Positions 54,966 through 64,000 of a stretch of DNA of 64,000 nucleotides are shown here, one piece after another. Source of the stretch: Faecalicatena contorta (GTDB taxonomy: Bacteria; Bacillota; Clostridia; Lachnospirales; Lachnospiraceae); assembly GCF_003149105.1 (NCBI RefSeq), contig NZ_QGDS01000014.1:36879-100878 (forward strand), in the 5' to 3' direction. Both the position numbers and the translations under genes were made by a program. The stretch's first letter is position 1. Every line of letters begins with the position of its first letter. The notes beneath the pieces are model-generated. The model ran no database searches. It worked only from the letters and a program-made list of their open reading frames with translations, and was not told the origin of the DNA.

Positions 54966-55330
54966 GGAATGTCCATATCCTTCCAGACCATCGGATAACG
55001 GTGGTCTATTTCTTGTGCCCCAAAATACATCAAAATAAAATTTCAAAAAATTTCAATTCCCTATTGACTTTTTATTTGCAGGCTATAATAAATTATCGGA
55101 ATTTATAAGCCTTATTTCTCAAGACTTTCCATCCCTTTTTAATCACCTCTTTTCTGTAAATTTTGTTACCTTGTGCCACTGGTGTTGACTTTTTTCAGTG
55201 CCTATAGGATTCACCCTTGATGCAAATTTTATTACCTGTATACAGGCACAATTATATCGTTTCGTTTAGCGAATTAAAAAAAATTTGGTATCAATTCAAT
55301 ATATCTAAGTTCTATGCTTATACCATTATT
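54966..55330. other. IS110 right end and exporter-cluster spacer
   Basis: It holds the transposase terminator (54985-55007), AT-rich DNA, and the 3' flank of the acyl-carrier-related gene. The right end of IS110 is probably within the first 100-200 bases. No ORF is seen. Confidence 0.4.
54985..55007 (+). terminator. Terminator of the IS110 transposase gene
   Basis: AGACCATCG pairs with CGGTGGTCT (one G-U pair) around GATAA, followed by ATTTCTT. Confidence 0.6.
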
Positions 55331-55588
55331 CTAATATTCTAAAGTAACATATTTTTTAATCATTTTCAAAATCGAATCATAAGTTTTAAAACATCCCTCT
55401 ATAATTTCATCTTCAGGAACTTTAAACTTAAAAACACTTTCAATATCAAAATAAATTAATATTAACTCTCTTACAGGGATATTTAATTCATTCCCCAATA
55501 GCGGAGTATTCCACAACTGTGTATTTTGACTAAAATCTATACCACTTCTTTTTACCATAATTTTATTAAATTCATTTATTGTGCACAT
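55331..55588 (-). CDS. Acyl-carrier-related protein of the peptide maturation system
   Basis: An 85-residue protein starting MCTINEFNKIMVKRSGID. It has ACP-like helices (NELNIPVRELILIYFDIESV, FKFKVPEDEIIEGCFKTYDS, ILKMIKKYV) but lacks the clear DSL phosphopantetheine site; ELILIYFDIE stands where that site is expected. This fits the acyl-carrier-related partner (TIGR04069 type) found with CcpM maturases. I chose the ATG at 55588, five bases after the stop of the preceding gene, with AGGATGTGA upstream. Its role in maturation is not known. Confidence 0.72.
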   Translation of the reverse strand: MCTINEFNKIMVKRSGIDFSQNTQLWNTPLLGNELNIPVRELILIYFDIESVFKFKVPEDEIIEGCFKTYDSILKMIKKYVTLEY

Positions 55589-55592
55589 TTTT

Positions 55593-56645
55593 TCACATCC
55601 TAACTGCTTCCCCATATTCACTTAGTTTTTTAACAATGTCATCTCTTAGTCTTTTTATATCACTTTTCAAAACAGTAGAATATATAGATTTGTCTTTTAA
55701 ACTACTCATTTTTTCTTGCAGTGTTTTCTGGTCAATGGACCAAGTGCAAACATAATGTTTTTTTTCTGATTCACCAACATCAATTATTTGATCTGAAATA
55801 TTATAAAAATCTATTTTGGAGCCAATTGATGTTTCTACACTTTGTCCTATCTTTTTTAGAATATCAATCGTATAATCACCATAAAATGTATTTAAAATTA
55901 TGCAATCGGGTGGTACAGCTTTGGCCCATGAATAAACTTGAGTTCCCCAATTTTCTATAATTTTTCTTCCAAAAATACCAACGCCTTTAATTAATCCTAC
56001 AATTAATAAATCATAGCAATATTTATTTTCTAATTTTTTGACAAAATGATTTATATCCATTATTATTTCAATTTGATTCACATATGGGGAAGAGAGATAA
56101 TAACAATCACTACAATATTCAGCTTCTTTTGTATCGCATATTACCCCCACATTATATCCTACTTCCTGAAAGCTATTTTTTAATTGAATAAGCTCTCCAA
56201 AACTATTTATTTTGTATGAAAGACCAACTACATAAAGAATTGGAACATCTATATCATATAGCTCTACTACGTTCTCTTCCGGCATACATAAAGAAAATAT
56301 ATCTTTTTTATCTATAAATTCTTTTAACATTTTTTTTTCTTCAGAAGTAACTGTTCGTAAATAAGCAACTTCCTTGTTCATAGCAATTGCCTTTTTTACC
56401 TTCTCAAGTATTTTTGACTCAAATTCTAACTTTTCTATTCCATTTACAATCCATAGGCAATCACAATTATTTAACTCTTCATGGAATTTTTTTTCACTTG
56501 TAATATAATTTTTTCCCATTTGTTTAACATAATCTTCTTCAGCAAACGGAAAAACACCAATAATAGAATCAAAATTTATTCCACTATAGTTTTCAAAAAC
56601 CCAACTGTAAGATTCTGTGTAAGGATAAACAACAAGTTTTTTCAT
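55593..56645 (-). CDS. Peptide maturation system protein (TIGR04066 type)
   Basis: A 350-residue protein starting MKKLVVYPYTESYSWVFENY. The middle reads ELYDIDVPILYVVGLSYKIN, FQEVGYNVGVICDTKEAEYC and YDLLIVGLIKGVGIFGRKII, which suggests P-loop-like or Rossmann-like folds without an obvious catalytic motif. Length, content and order next to the radical SAM gene fit the TIGR04066 clostridial peptide-maturation family. AAAGGAG lies before the ATG, and the gene starts one base after the radical SAM stop. Its biochemical role is unknown; it may help the maturase handle the precursor. Confidence 0.78.
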   Translation of the reverse strand: MKKLVVYPYTESYSWVFENYSGINFDSIIGVFPFAEEDYVKQMGKNYITSEKKFHEELNNCDCLWIVNGIEKLEFESKILEKVKKAIAMNKEVAYLRTVTSEEKKMLKEFIDKKDIFSLCMPEENVVELYDIDVPILYVVGLSYKINSFGELIQLKNSFQEVGYNVGVICDTKEAEYCSDCYYLSSPYVNQIEIIMDINHFVKKLENKYCYDLLIVGLIKGVGIFGRKIIENWGTQVYSWAKAVPPDCIILNTFYGDYTIDILKKIGQSVETSIGSKIDFYNISDQIIDVGESEKKHYVCTWSIDQKTLQEKMSSLKDKSIYSTVLKSDIKRLRDDIVKKLSEYGEAVRM

Positions 56646-58058
56646 TTACATAACTCCTTTGTTATAATTTGTTTCAAAATCATATCCCAACTCCTTTAAA
56701 ACACAATAGTCCTTAAAAAGATTTTCCGTATTTTTTCTCATATAATTACACGTACTTATCACATTATCTTTCAAACTATTTTTCTCCTGACCGGCCATAC
56801 GTATACAAAAATCACAATACTGATATGCCCAACAATTATGACACATATCACTTGTCTGTCTCTCGACATTTAACATACTAATTGCACGATCAATATCAAT
56901 TCCTCTTTCTACATCTCCAATAGACGCGACCTCTGGATTTTCACATACTCTTTCACAAGGATAAAATACACCATCTGCATTAAGAAAAATAGTTCGTTCT
57001 CCAGGGATACATGGTCCACCATGATGCCATTTTGGGGGTAGAATATTAGTTCCATTTTGTTGCTTTCCACCTCTAACCTGGCATAGTGTGTTAAATTCTG
57101 TCTTCATAATAGGTGAAACAAACCTAGGATTTAAACGACCCAAAGCCGACATTAACAACTTAAAATATTCATAATAATATTCTTCCTTAAACAAACTACT
57201 AATTTCATATTTCTCCTTTTTCCCAGTGTCACTTATTAATGTTGCAACTACATGTATTTCTTGAAATACTTCTTCCTGCATAAAAAAATCACTTATAAAC
57301 TTATACGCATTCGAAGGATTTAAAACAATATTCACACTTGCTTGCTTAACGAGATAATCATGATAGTTTTTTCTTAAATAATTCAATCTTTTAATTACTA
57401 TGTCGAAACTGCCATCATTACTATTAACAAACTTTCTTTGACTATCATGTATCTCTTTTGGACCATCAAAGCTAATAGTAAGTGAAAAATTATGTTTAAC
57501 TAAAAATTGAGTTATATTTTCATTTAATAATGTTGCATTTGTAGTTACATAATAATGAATCTTTTTTCCATTTGCATGTTGATTCATATAATTTACACAC
57601 TGCTCTATAAGTGGGAACTCCAATAATGGCTCACCACCATAAAACCCAATTCTGAGTTCTTGTGTCTCCTGGGAATGAGCCAATAAATAGTCTATTCCCT
57701 TTTTTGCCAACTCAAAATTCATTTTTTTATTACTATGTACTCTTGTGTCATATTGCCCCGAATATACACAATATGAGCATCGCAAATTACAGTTCTGTGT
57801 TACTTGCAAAGTTAAACCACGCAAACCATTTTTATAAAATTCTGGCAGAAGTACTCCTGCTGGATGTTCGGAAATCTGAACTTTATTTTTCTTTAAAAAG
57901 CCCATTTTTTTCAATTGTTCTAGTTGACTATTAAATGTTCCATTATTTTTCAATATCTCATTGGATTCATCACTGATTTTCAATATAGTATCACTGTTTA
58001 CATCATACAAATACTTACCTGTTGAACATGAAAACAAGTGAATAAATGGTTCTTGCAT
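56646..58058 (-). CDS. ccpM: Radical SAM/SPASM Cys-rich peptide maturase (CcpM type)
   Basis: A 470-residue radical SAM enzyme. An N-terminal winged-helix-like recognition part (about 1-80) comes first. The cluster motif is CNLRCSYC, then YGGEPLLEFPLIEQ and ISFDGPKEIHDSQR. A SPASM region follows with Cys in GGPCIPGERTIFLNADGVFY, PCERVCENPE, and CHNCWAYQYCDFC. This fits the CcpM maturase of CLI_3235-class Cys-rich peptides. Such enzymes form thioether or other carbon crosslinks in the precursor. I chose the ATG at 58058 (MQEPFIHLF) with GGGGGAAA upstream. It begins the three-gene maturation operon. Confidence 0.85.
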   Translation of the reverse strand: MQEPFIHLFSCSTGKYLYDVNSDTILKISDESNEILKNNGTFNSQLEQLKKMGFLKKNKVQISEHPAGVLLPEFYKNGLRGLTLQVTQNCNLRCSYCVYSGQYDTRVHSNKKMNFELAKKGIDYLLAHSQETQELRIGFYGGEPLLEFPLIEQCVNYMNQHANGKKIHYYVTTNATLLNENITQFLVKHNFSLTISFDGPKEIHDSQRKFVNSNDGSFDIVIKRLNYLRKNYHDYLVKQASVNIVLNPSNAYKFISDFFMQEEVFQEIHVVATLISDTGKKEKYEISSLFKEEYYYEYFKLLMSALGRLNPRFVSPIMKTEFNTLCQVRGGKQQNGTNILPPKWHHGGPCIPGERTIFLNADGVFYPCERVCENPEVASIGDVERGIDIDRAISMLNVERQTSDMCHNCWAYQYCDFCIRMAGQEKNSLKDNVISTCNYMRKNTENLFKDYCVLKELGYDFETNYNKGVM

Positions 58059-58195
58059 GTATTTTCCCCCATTCATTATAGTAATCTCGCTAAATCTTCA
58101 GTTTAGTAAAATCAAGACTCTTGGCAACTTCATTGACAAATGCGGTGCTTCCCGTCCTTAATCAAAAGTACATTTTTCGATTGGAGACGATTTTT

Positions 58196-58273
58196 ATGTT
58201 ATCTGTTAACTCTGTCGGTCATTCCGCCTATCAAGACTTTGTTGTTACTAATCTTCGTAAATACTATAGATAG
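58196..58273 (+). CDS. Possible 25-residue ORF upstream of the maturase
   Basis: MLSVNSVGHSAYQDFVVTNL then RKYYR, with GGAGACGA seven bases before the ATG, on the opposite strand to the maturase. It may be a small peptide gene or the start of a truncated gene. I recognise no family. Confidence 0.25.
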   Translation: MLSVNSVGHSAYQDFVVTNLRKYYR

Positions 58274-60031
58274 ATTTAAATATTATCATAATTATATCAC
58301 TTTTTTTTAGTAATAGATGAAGAATTATTCGACATTTTTCGACATGATTTGATAATTTTCAGAAAATATTATATTTAGATTAAGCGGACAATAGCATTTA
58401 CTCTTGATTTTGTGCATTTCTATCCTGGAAACTTTTAGAGATATCCTACAATATCCATGTTCCACAGATTGAATATATTCGTATGGAAATAAAAGTTTTC
58501 TAAATCTGCATCTGGAGTTTAAGATTTTAAAGGTCCTGCGATGTCCTGTTTTTTCCGGGTTCAAAACATTCCGAACTTGAACTCCAATACTTTTAAGAGC
58601 TGGGATTCTGTTTCTTTTTTTCTACAGTATCTACATGAGTACAATCATATTTTCTTAGCTTATGCTATTAATTTAATCTTCGAAAAAAAGTGAATCCATC
58701 TTTTGCTTTTTGTCCCTATTTTTTCATTGACAAGGTCTGGGGAATATTTTCACACAACAATCTTTATACGGATTGATAATTCTAAAATGTAAAAATACTC
58801 CACCTTTATAGTATTTTGAAGATCTTAAAATAATTTTATTGCTGAAGAATGTATTCACAACTTACTGATTACAAAATGAAGCTGTTGCAATAAGTATAAA
58901 AACCATACTTATTGCAACAGTTTTTGAAAAATATTAGGAATAATAAAATTGTTTTTATAGGTTAGTACGAGAAGTGCAATATAGTTCAAGGCAGTTTAGA
59001 TATTCAAAGATAGAGACTATGAATTTGCGAAATATAACGAATTGTTATGTATACAGGCAGTTGAAAAATTATGGAATCCGCAAAAGTTTTCTTCCTTTTT
59101 ATCATCTGATTTATAAGGAGGTGAAAAAGCCTTATTTAGAAAACCGAACAATTAAATACCTTTAATTTGGGAAATAAAGTGGTAGGGATTAGATTTCCCT
59201 TAATTCGTATATGGAACGCCAGATGAAATTTGGGAAAGAGGAAAAGAGAGATATTTTGTCAGATTACAGGGGAGAAATCTGATGCACTGTCCTGTAGAAG
59301 AAGTTCTGTGAAAAATATATTAAGAAAATATTCAGTATGCGAATAAAAGTATCTGCATACACTGTAAGGGCTGAAACAAGTACTGACAAAAGAAAAAACA
59401 CGAAATAGAAAGTATATTGAAATGGGCATTATGAAAAATAAATATTGTAGAACTTATTTTAAAGTCGAATTCAGAGAAAAACATCTCAGAGAATGTGTTC
59501 GTCAGAGCATCCGTTTGGAACAATAAAGAGTACAGCGGTTTCCCATTTTCTCACTAAAAGGCGATAGGGGAGTTTGTTTTTTTTGTCTGGGATACAACAT
59601 AGAAAGAGCTAATAACCACCAGGGGTTTTTATAAAATGATGAAGTTAATGGCAAATAATATGCTCTTCTTCTTTCAAAATGTATGTTCTATTCAGTTTTC
59701 AACGAAACAAAGGACGTCATTAGAAGAAAAGGGCTATTTCTATGCTCAATAATAGAGTTTCTTGACAGCTTAGGGAGATGGATGTATTGCACTAAGAAGT
59801 TAGCAAATGAGCCATTTCTATTCTAAGATAAGCTAGAAATGTTTTTGCGACCAAATAAATATGGCACAAAATCCTAAAGATGAGGAAATACAATCGTCTG
59901 GTAAACATTTATTCAAGAATACATTCTTTCTCTTAAAAAATGAATTGCGGAATAAGAAAAATAGGGATAAACTATAAATAATAGTATTTAGGCTAACGTA
60001 TTTCAAAGGAATATTGAGGAAGGGGAGTAAT
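58274..60031. other. AT-rich gene-poor stretch
   Basis: About 1.75 kb with no supported gene. It contains the hairpin at 58882-58920 and short, start-poor frames on both strands (58325-58564 minus, 58974-59165 plus) with no recognisable domain or ribosome site. A TTGACA at 59761 might belong to a promoter. It is probably decayed mobile or regulatory DNA. Confidence 0.4.
58882..58927 (+). terminator. Isolated strong hairpin
   Basis: CTGTTGCAATAAGTAT and ATACTTATTGCAACAG pair perfectly (16 bp) around seven bases, followed by TTTTTGAAAA. No gene is seen directly before it. Confidence 0.7.
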
Positions 60032-62641
60032 ATGCAAGTACAGCGAAAGGTTGAACGATTCAGGATTGTATGTGGTTTTCTAATATTTTTATCACTGCTG
60101 TTTCAAAAGATGCAGTTAGGAGAAAGCCAGTTTTATTCTCTATGGGATATTATTTTTTTAATCAGTGGTCCTGGTGATTTGGATTTCAGCACTAAAATTC
60201 ATTTATATTCGCTGATTCCCTTTGTAATAATGTGTGGACTTTTCCTCTTCCGTTCTTTTTGGTTGTTGGGACATAAGAATCCAAAGTATTTTGACCTTTT
60301 ACCTGCGGTTGGATTGGTTGTCTGCTTCGGATATATAGTTTTTCCCGGATTTGTACAGATTTACATCTGTGTAAATCTAGGAATTGTATGTGTTGATTAT
60401 ATGGGGACAAGATGGCTGGAGGAACGGGACGCAATCAATGCTGCCTATGAAAAGCAGAAAGAAGAGGACCGGGCAGAAAAGGCTAATCGTAAGCGTATCA
60501 GATATTTTCCTGGGAAGTATCCAGAGGAGTTCTTTCGGGTAGTACAGAAGAATTTTACGTATGGTTTTAAAGGGCAGGGAATTCTTTCGATAGTCTGTAT
60601 TCTTGCTGCGGCATGTGTTTATATCCTGCTTGCCATATATTATCTGATTACACAGGTGCATAGTACAGAAGATTTTCTTGCGATGAACGGTCTTATAGAT
60701 ATATTTAAACAAACAGGAGTTTTGATGGTGGGTGTTGGAATTCTGATGCTGACACTGGTTATTTCCTATTATATCAAGGATCAGAAAAAGGCTATACGGC
60801 TGATGGTTATCTTGGGGATGCGGAGTCGGACTGTTTATTTGGTATTTGGTATTACATTTGCGGTTAACGTTCTTTTGTCAGGGATAATAGGTGTTATAAT
60901 TGGATGTGTTATCTCACATTTAATGAGGGAAGTGCTGCAGAGCGGCTTGGCATATGGAGGTTCTGCTATCTCACTTGCATCCGCGATAAGCTGGAAAACT
61001 TTTGGGATGGGGATGCTCGGTTATGCAATTATAGCCTTATTATCACTGGGGTTTAACCAAACAAGCGTTCTGAACCTAGCCTGTTCTATGGACATGAATG
61101 TAGAAGTGGAAAAAGATAGGTATAGTAAAAGACAAGCTTCCCTCATCTTTGCGATTGGTACTGTTCTCCTGGCTTTAGCAGTCCGATGGTATTACGCCAG
61201 GAGTTGGGCGGAAAGCATGTATATCCATAGTCTAAGCGCGCTGGGAATCCTTTTGCTTCTTTTGGGTGGTATTAGATTTTATATTACAAGAATGGAAAAG
61301 AATAAAGACAGGTATCATAAGAAAATCATCGCAGCCCGACCTCTATATTATAGATATTGGAAAAGTACATGGAATTTATTTTATATTTCTATCATTCATC
61401 TTTTTGTGCTTTCTGTTTTTGCTGTACAGTTTGCAGGTGCGGCTGTGAAGCAGGATACAAAAGCATTATATCCATATGATTTTGTATGCATGGTGTTTGA
61501 AGATGATGCTGAGAACGTGATGGATATCGTCCGGAAGCATAAGGGTGTAGCAGAGGATTACCCAATGGTCCGCATTACATCTGTGTACGGCTCTGACCGG
61601 CTGGCTCAATGGAGTGGGAGTCGCCCGGTTCAATATCCTCAGGGGCAGCATAGTGCAATATCAGTTTCTACTTATAATTCTTTAAAAAGAGCTTTAGAGG
61701 AGGAACCCAAGCAGCTCGATTTGTCAGGAAATGAGATGCATGTTGTTTATCAGCAGGATTTGTCGGTAAAAGCGCATACGATAGACTGGGATACATCAAG
61801 GGTAGAAAAAAGACTCCGTATCGGGCAGCCGCTGACATATTATAATCCTGCGGATATTGATAATGTTTTTCCTGTGTGGACAATAAAAAGTGAGGAAAGA
61901 GCTATACTTACAGGAGCATTTCAACAGGGAATGCAGGAAAATCTAGTTGTATTCTCAGATGAATATTTCAAGAAAGAATTCCGAAAGATTTCAGCATACA
62001 ATGAAAAGCAGATGCCCGTCAGAGAAAAGGGTTCTTTTCAAGATTGGAGATATTATACTGCTGACCATACTGAAAATATGACGGAAGGAGCAACCAGGAT
62101 GATTTGTATCAATGTACCACAACAGGAATATAGTGGTATGCTATCAGATTTGGGTTATTTGGATGCAAAATATCAGTTTGAGAAAGCCTGGGATGATTCC
62201 ATCCATCCATTTTATGCGAAGAAGCAGATGGTGGTAGATACTAGCGTTGAGATATTTTTTAAAAAGCTTGTTTATTTGTTTATTGTAATTCTTCTGTCAG
62301 TAATGGGATTTTTTCAATATTTCGTGAAGTTCGAAAGTGAAGCAAAAGAAATAAGATGGCAAAATATATTCCTTGAGAGGTTGGGAATGAGGGAAAAAGA
62401 GAGAAAGAAAGCTTTGACGTGGCAGATGAAGCTGTTTGCGGTTCTTCCGATGGTGATTGGACTTTCAAGCGGCATCATTTTTACGGCATTAACGATACGG
62501 GCAAGGCTGTACGAAATGGCAGAGATTGTTAGTTATGTGCGAATAGGATGTGTGATTTATCTGGTATACTGTTGTACTTGGATAGCATGGTATTTTTGGG
62601 TGAAGAGAGTGATATGGAGGCAGGCAGAATGGGAAAAATGA
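60032..62641 (+). CDS. ABC transporter permease, FtsX type, 869 aa
   Basis: A large permease. Three or four N-terminal helices (about 10-130) are followed by a charged cytoplasmic segment, then an FtsX block (about 190-360) with SYYIKDQKKAIRLMVILGMR and SRTVYLVFGI. A further helix pair, a large extracytoplasmic domain (about 480-740) and a second FtsX block near the C-terminus (LVYLFIVILLSVMGFFQYFV) complete it. This resembles BceB-type or MacB-type permeases used for peptide resistance or export. AGGGGAG precedes the ATG at 60032. It overlaps the ATPase gene by 13 bases. Confidence 0.82.
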   Translation: MQVQRKVERFRIVCGFLIFLSLLFQKMQLGESQFYSLWDIIFLISGPGDLDFSTKIHLYSLIPFVIMCGLFLFRSFWLLGHKNPKYFDLLPAVGLVVCFGYIVFPGFVQIYICVNLGIVCVDYMGTRWLEERDAINAAYEKQKEEDRAEKANRKRIRYFPGKYPEEFFRVVQKNFTYGFKGQGILSIVCILAAACVYILLAIYYLITQVHSTEDFLAMNGLIDIFKQTGVLMVGVGILMLTLVISYYIKDQKKAIRLMVILGMRSRTVYLVFGITFAVNVLLSGIIGVIIGCVISHLMREVLQSGLAYGGSAISLASAISWKTFGMGMLGYAIIALLSLGFNQTSVLNLACSMDMNVEVEKDRYSKRQASLIFAIGTVLLALAVRWYYARSWAESMYIHSLSALGILLLLLGGIRFYITRMEKNKDRYHKKIIAARPLYYRYWKSTWNLFYISIIHLFVLSVFAVQFAGAAVKQDTKALYPYDFVCMVFEDDAENVMDIVRKHKGVAEDYPMVRITSVYGSDRLAQWSGSRPVQYPQGQHSAISVSTYNSLKRALEEEPKQLDLSGNEMHVVYQQDLSVKAHTIDWDTSRVEKRLRIGQPLTYYNPADIDNVFPVWTIKSEERAILTGAFQQGMQENLVVFSDEYFKKEFRKISAYNEKQMPVREKGSFQDWRYYTADHTENMTEGATRMICINVPQQEYSGMLSDLGYLDAKYQFEKAWDDSIHPFYAKKQMVVDTSVEIFFKKLVYLFIVILLSVMGFFQYFVKFESEAKEIRWQNIFLERLGMREKERKKALTWQMKLFAVLPMVIGLSSGIIFTALTIRARLYEMAEIVSYVRIGCVIYLVYCCTWIAWYFWVKRVIWRQAEWEK

Positions 62642-63390
62642 AAATACTAGAAGTAAAAGATTTGGTTAGAAATTACAAAAATGTTCTTAAAAAAGGGGAA
62701 GAAAATGAAATAAAAGTATTAAAAAAACTTAATTTTTCTGTTGAAAGAGGGGATTTTGTTGGTATTATGGGAAAATCCGGCTGCGGGAAAACAACGTTGT
62801 TAAAAGTACTTGGCCTGATAGATCGCCCTACATCAGGAACGCTTATGTTTATGGAAAAGGATACAAATGGGCTTCATTCCGATGAACTGGCAGATATCAG
62901 AAGAAAACAGATTGGTTTTGTATTTCAGGATTTCTATCTGATGGATAGTTTGTCTGTGAAAGAAAATATCATATTACCTATGATTCTGAGCAAGGAAAAG
63001 TCTAAAACAATGTCTGAGAGGTCTTCACGGCTTACCGTTCAGTTTAAGATAGACCATTTGACAGCAAAGGATCCCTATGAACTTTCCGGCGGAGAGAAGC
63101 AGAGAGTAGCAATCTGCAGGGCTCTAGTCAATAATCCAGAACTCATTTTGGCTGATGAACCTACCGGAAATCTGGACTCCAAGTCAGGACAGATTGTAAT
63201 TGATGAATTAGTACGAATTAATAAGGAATACGGTAAAACAATTGTCATGGTTACGCACGATCCAAAGATGGCAGGGTATTGTAAAAAAATTATTTTACTG
63301 AAGGATGGCGTAATCATGGAAACATTGGAGAAGAAAGGTTCTGATGAGAGATTCAATCATCTGATTCTTGACAAAATGCAGTATTTGTAA
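62629..63390 (+). CDS. ABC transporter ATP-binding protein, MacB/BceA type
   Basis: A 253-residue ATPase. Walker A is GKSGCGKTTLLKV, the Q-loop VFQDFYLMDSLSVKENI, the signature LSGGEKQRVAICRAL and Walker B LILADEPTGNLDSKSG. It pairs with the FtsX permease encoded just upstream, whose last codons it overlaps. GGAGG precedes the ATG at 62629. No two-component regulator of the BceRS type lies next to it in the window. It may give immunity to or export of a peptide such as the one made nearby, but there is no direct evidence. Confidence 0.92.
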   Translation: MGKMKILEVKDLVRNYKNVLKKGEENEIKVLKKLNFSVERGDFVGIMGKSGCGKTTLLKVLGLIDRPTSGTLMFMEKDTNGLHSDELADIRRKQIGFVFQDFYLMDSLSVKENIILPMILSKEKSKTMSERSSRLTVQFKIDHLTAKDPYELSGGEKQRVAICRALVNNPELILADEPTGNLDSKSGQIVIDELVRINKEYGKTIVMVTHDPKMAGYCKKIILLKDGVIMETLEKKGSDERFNHLILDKMQYL

Positions 63391-63453
63391 TGAATGGCAA
63401 ACTATCTACAACAGATAAAACAAAAGACGTTTTAGACTAAAAGAGTAGTGCAT

Positions 63454-63579
63454 GATTATACTCTTATCGGAGAACGTTTTAAAGTATTGAGCTCACAGGG
63501 GCACTGCATTAATAAACTGGATAATCCAAATCTTATTTATCCGGGACAAAAATTAACATTCTTTTATCCGAGAGTATGA
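63454..63579 (+). pseudogene. LysM domain fragment
   Basis: A start-less frame of 41 codons ends INKLDNPNLIYPGQKLTFFY then PRV and a stop. NPNLIYPGQxLTF is the end of a LysM peptidoglycan-binding motif. It is probably the tail of a lost cell-wall hydrolase or phage lysin. Confidence 0.65.
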
Positions 63580-63683
63580 ATAATTTGTATCTGAATGACT
63601 TCAAATGACTGGAATTGAATTAGACATATAAATTTAAGAGAATTCCAGTTTCATTCCCAGCTTGTGATTGCATAGATGTCTTA

Positions 63684-64000
63684 GAGAGTGTCAATAGTCT
63701 TTCGCAAATTTAATTTTCTACCGTTTGGCAATCGTTAGTTAACCAGCTATGTCATCAGACAGCAGATCATTACCAGGATTGATAAAATGATCCATATTCA
63801 TATAGCGGCGAATTCCCCATTGAGTTCCAGCTACATGACGCAGTCTGGCACATACAAGCATGAGTGCGCTCTGACCATCAGGAAATGCCCCGATAGCTTT
63901 CGTACGACGTTTGATTTCACGGTTGAGCCGTTCGATTGTATTGTTGGTACGAATCCGGGTCCAATGCTGCGTTGGAAACTCCATATAAGTCAAGGTTTCC
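63684..64000 (-). mobile_element. IS256 family element, left part cut by window edge
   Basis: The end begins near 63684 with GAGAGTGTCAATAGTCTTTC, resembling IS256-type termini, and the transposase follows. The rest lies beyond the right edge. Confidence 0.7.
63739..64000 (-). CDS. IS256 (Mutator) family transposase, C-terminal part
   Basis: About 87 C-terminal residues are seen; the frame continues past the right edge. TYMEFPTQHWTRIRTNNTIE followed by RLNREIKRRTKAIGAFPDGQ is the conserved C-terminal catalytic region of Mutator-type transposases, with the last acidic residue in NTIERLN. AGTQWGIRRYMNMDHF ends the domain. The gene may be intact outside the window. Confidence 0.88.
   Translation of the reverse strand, partial: ETLTYMEFPTQHWTRIRTNNTIERLNREIKRRTKAIGAFPDGQSALMLVCARLRHVAGTQWGIRRYMNMDHFINPGNDLLSDDIAG

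Noticed and set aside
55050..55110. Promoter TTGACT...TATAAT near the IS110 right end
   Set aside because: The spacer is only about 14 bases, too short for a usual sigma-A promoter.
58325..58564. A 79-codon minus-strand frame with a faint LytTR-like look
   Set aside because: No ribosome site, no clear motif, and the surroundings are AT-rich and gene-poor.
58974..59165. A 63-codon plus-strand frame after the isolated hairpin
   Set aside because: No clear ribosome site and no recognisable domain; the composition looks noncoding.

Overview
The window looks like chromosome of a low-to-mid GC Firmicute of the gut Lachnospiraceae type. The signs are strong AGGAGG ribosome sites, Clostridia-type housekeeping neighbours (PcrA, RumA-type rRNA methyltransferase, a DUF1836 protein, a YerC/YecD TrpR-like regulator, a YcdX-like PHP protein), a host-glycan operon with an alpha-L-fucosidase, and many Lachnospiraceae-style mobile elements. 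The family assignment is inference from gene content; no rRNA or tRNA gene was seen.

Layout. 1-3.3 kb: an FtsX/LolD-type ABC exporter with a divergent TetR repressor, sharing overlapping promoters and an inverted operator-like repeat. 3.3-5.1 kb: decayed ArsR/AraC regulator remnants and a small cupin gene. 5.1-18.4 kb: ordinary chromosome (PQQ-type sugar dehydrogenase, membrane diguanylate cyclase, SRPBCC protein, RelA/SpoT-like synthetase, Na/Pi cotransporter, RumA-type methyltransferase, PcrA, DUF1836, YerC-like, PHP). 18.5-19.6 kb: a zinc-ribbon membrane protein.

19.7-35.1 kb: a long minus-strand catabolic locus read from one good sigma-A promoter at 35.1 kb. It encodes a family-5 (Dpp/Opp) importer, cytoplasmic GH29 fucosidase, DeoR repressor, M17 aminopeptidase, CutC-like protein, transglutaminase-fold protein, NagA and a ROK sugar kinase. 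The set fits import and dismantling of small fucosylated GlcNAc-peptides, with GlcNAc entering glycolysis through GlcNAc-6-P.

35.25-46 kb: a second ABC binding-protein gene is cut off at its C-terminus, and a mobile island follows. The island holds a four-gene ABC-three-component (ABC-3C) type conflict system, a tandem trio of large serine recombinases, a DUF6870-like protein, a MazF/PemK toxin, a candidate structured leader RNA and a sigma-like HTH protein. 46-50.1 kb: a nest of decayed insertion sequences (ISL3 with an exact 8-bp target duplication, IS66, IS3).

50.3-58.1 kb: a Cys-rich RiPP cluster of the CLI_3235/CcpM type. It has a radical SAM maturase, a maturation protein, an acyl-carrier-related protein, an ABC exporter and a previously unlisted 45-aa precursor gene with its own promoter and terminator. 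An IS110 element, probably carrying a bridge RNA, lies inside the cluster, with IS21 and IS4 debris around it. 58.1-60 kb is AT-rich and almost gene-free. 60-63.4 kb: an FtsX-type permease plus MacB-type ATPase, possibly peptide immunity or export. The window ends in a LysM fragment and a truncated IS256 transposase.
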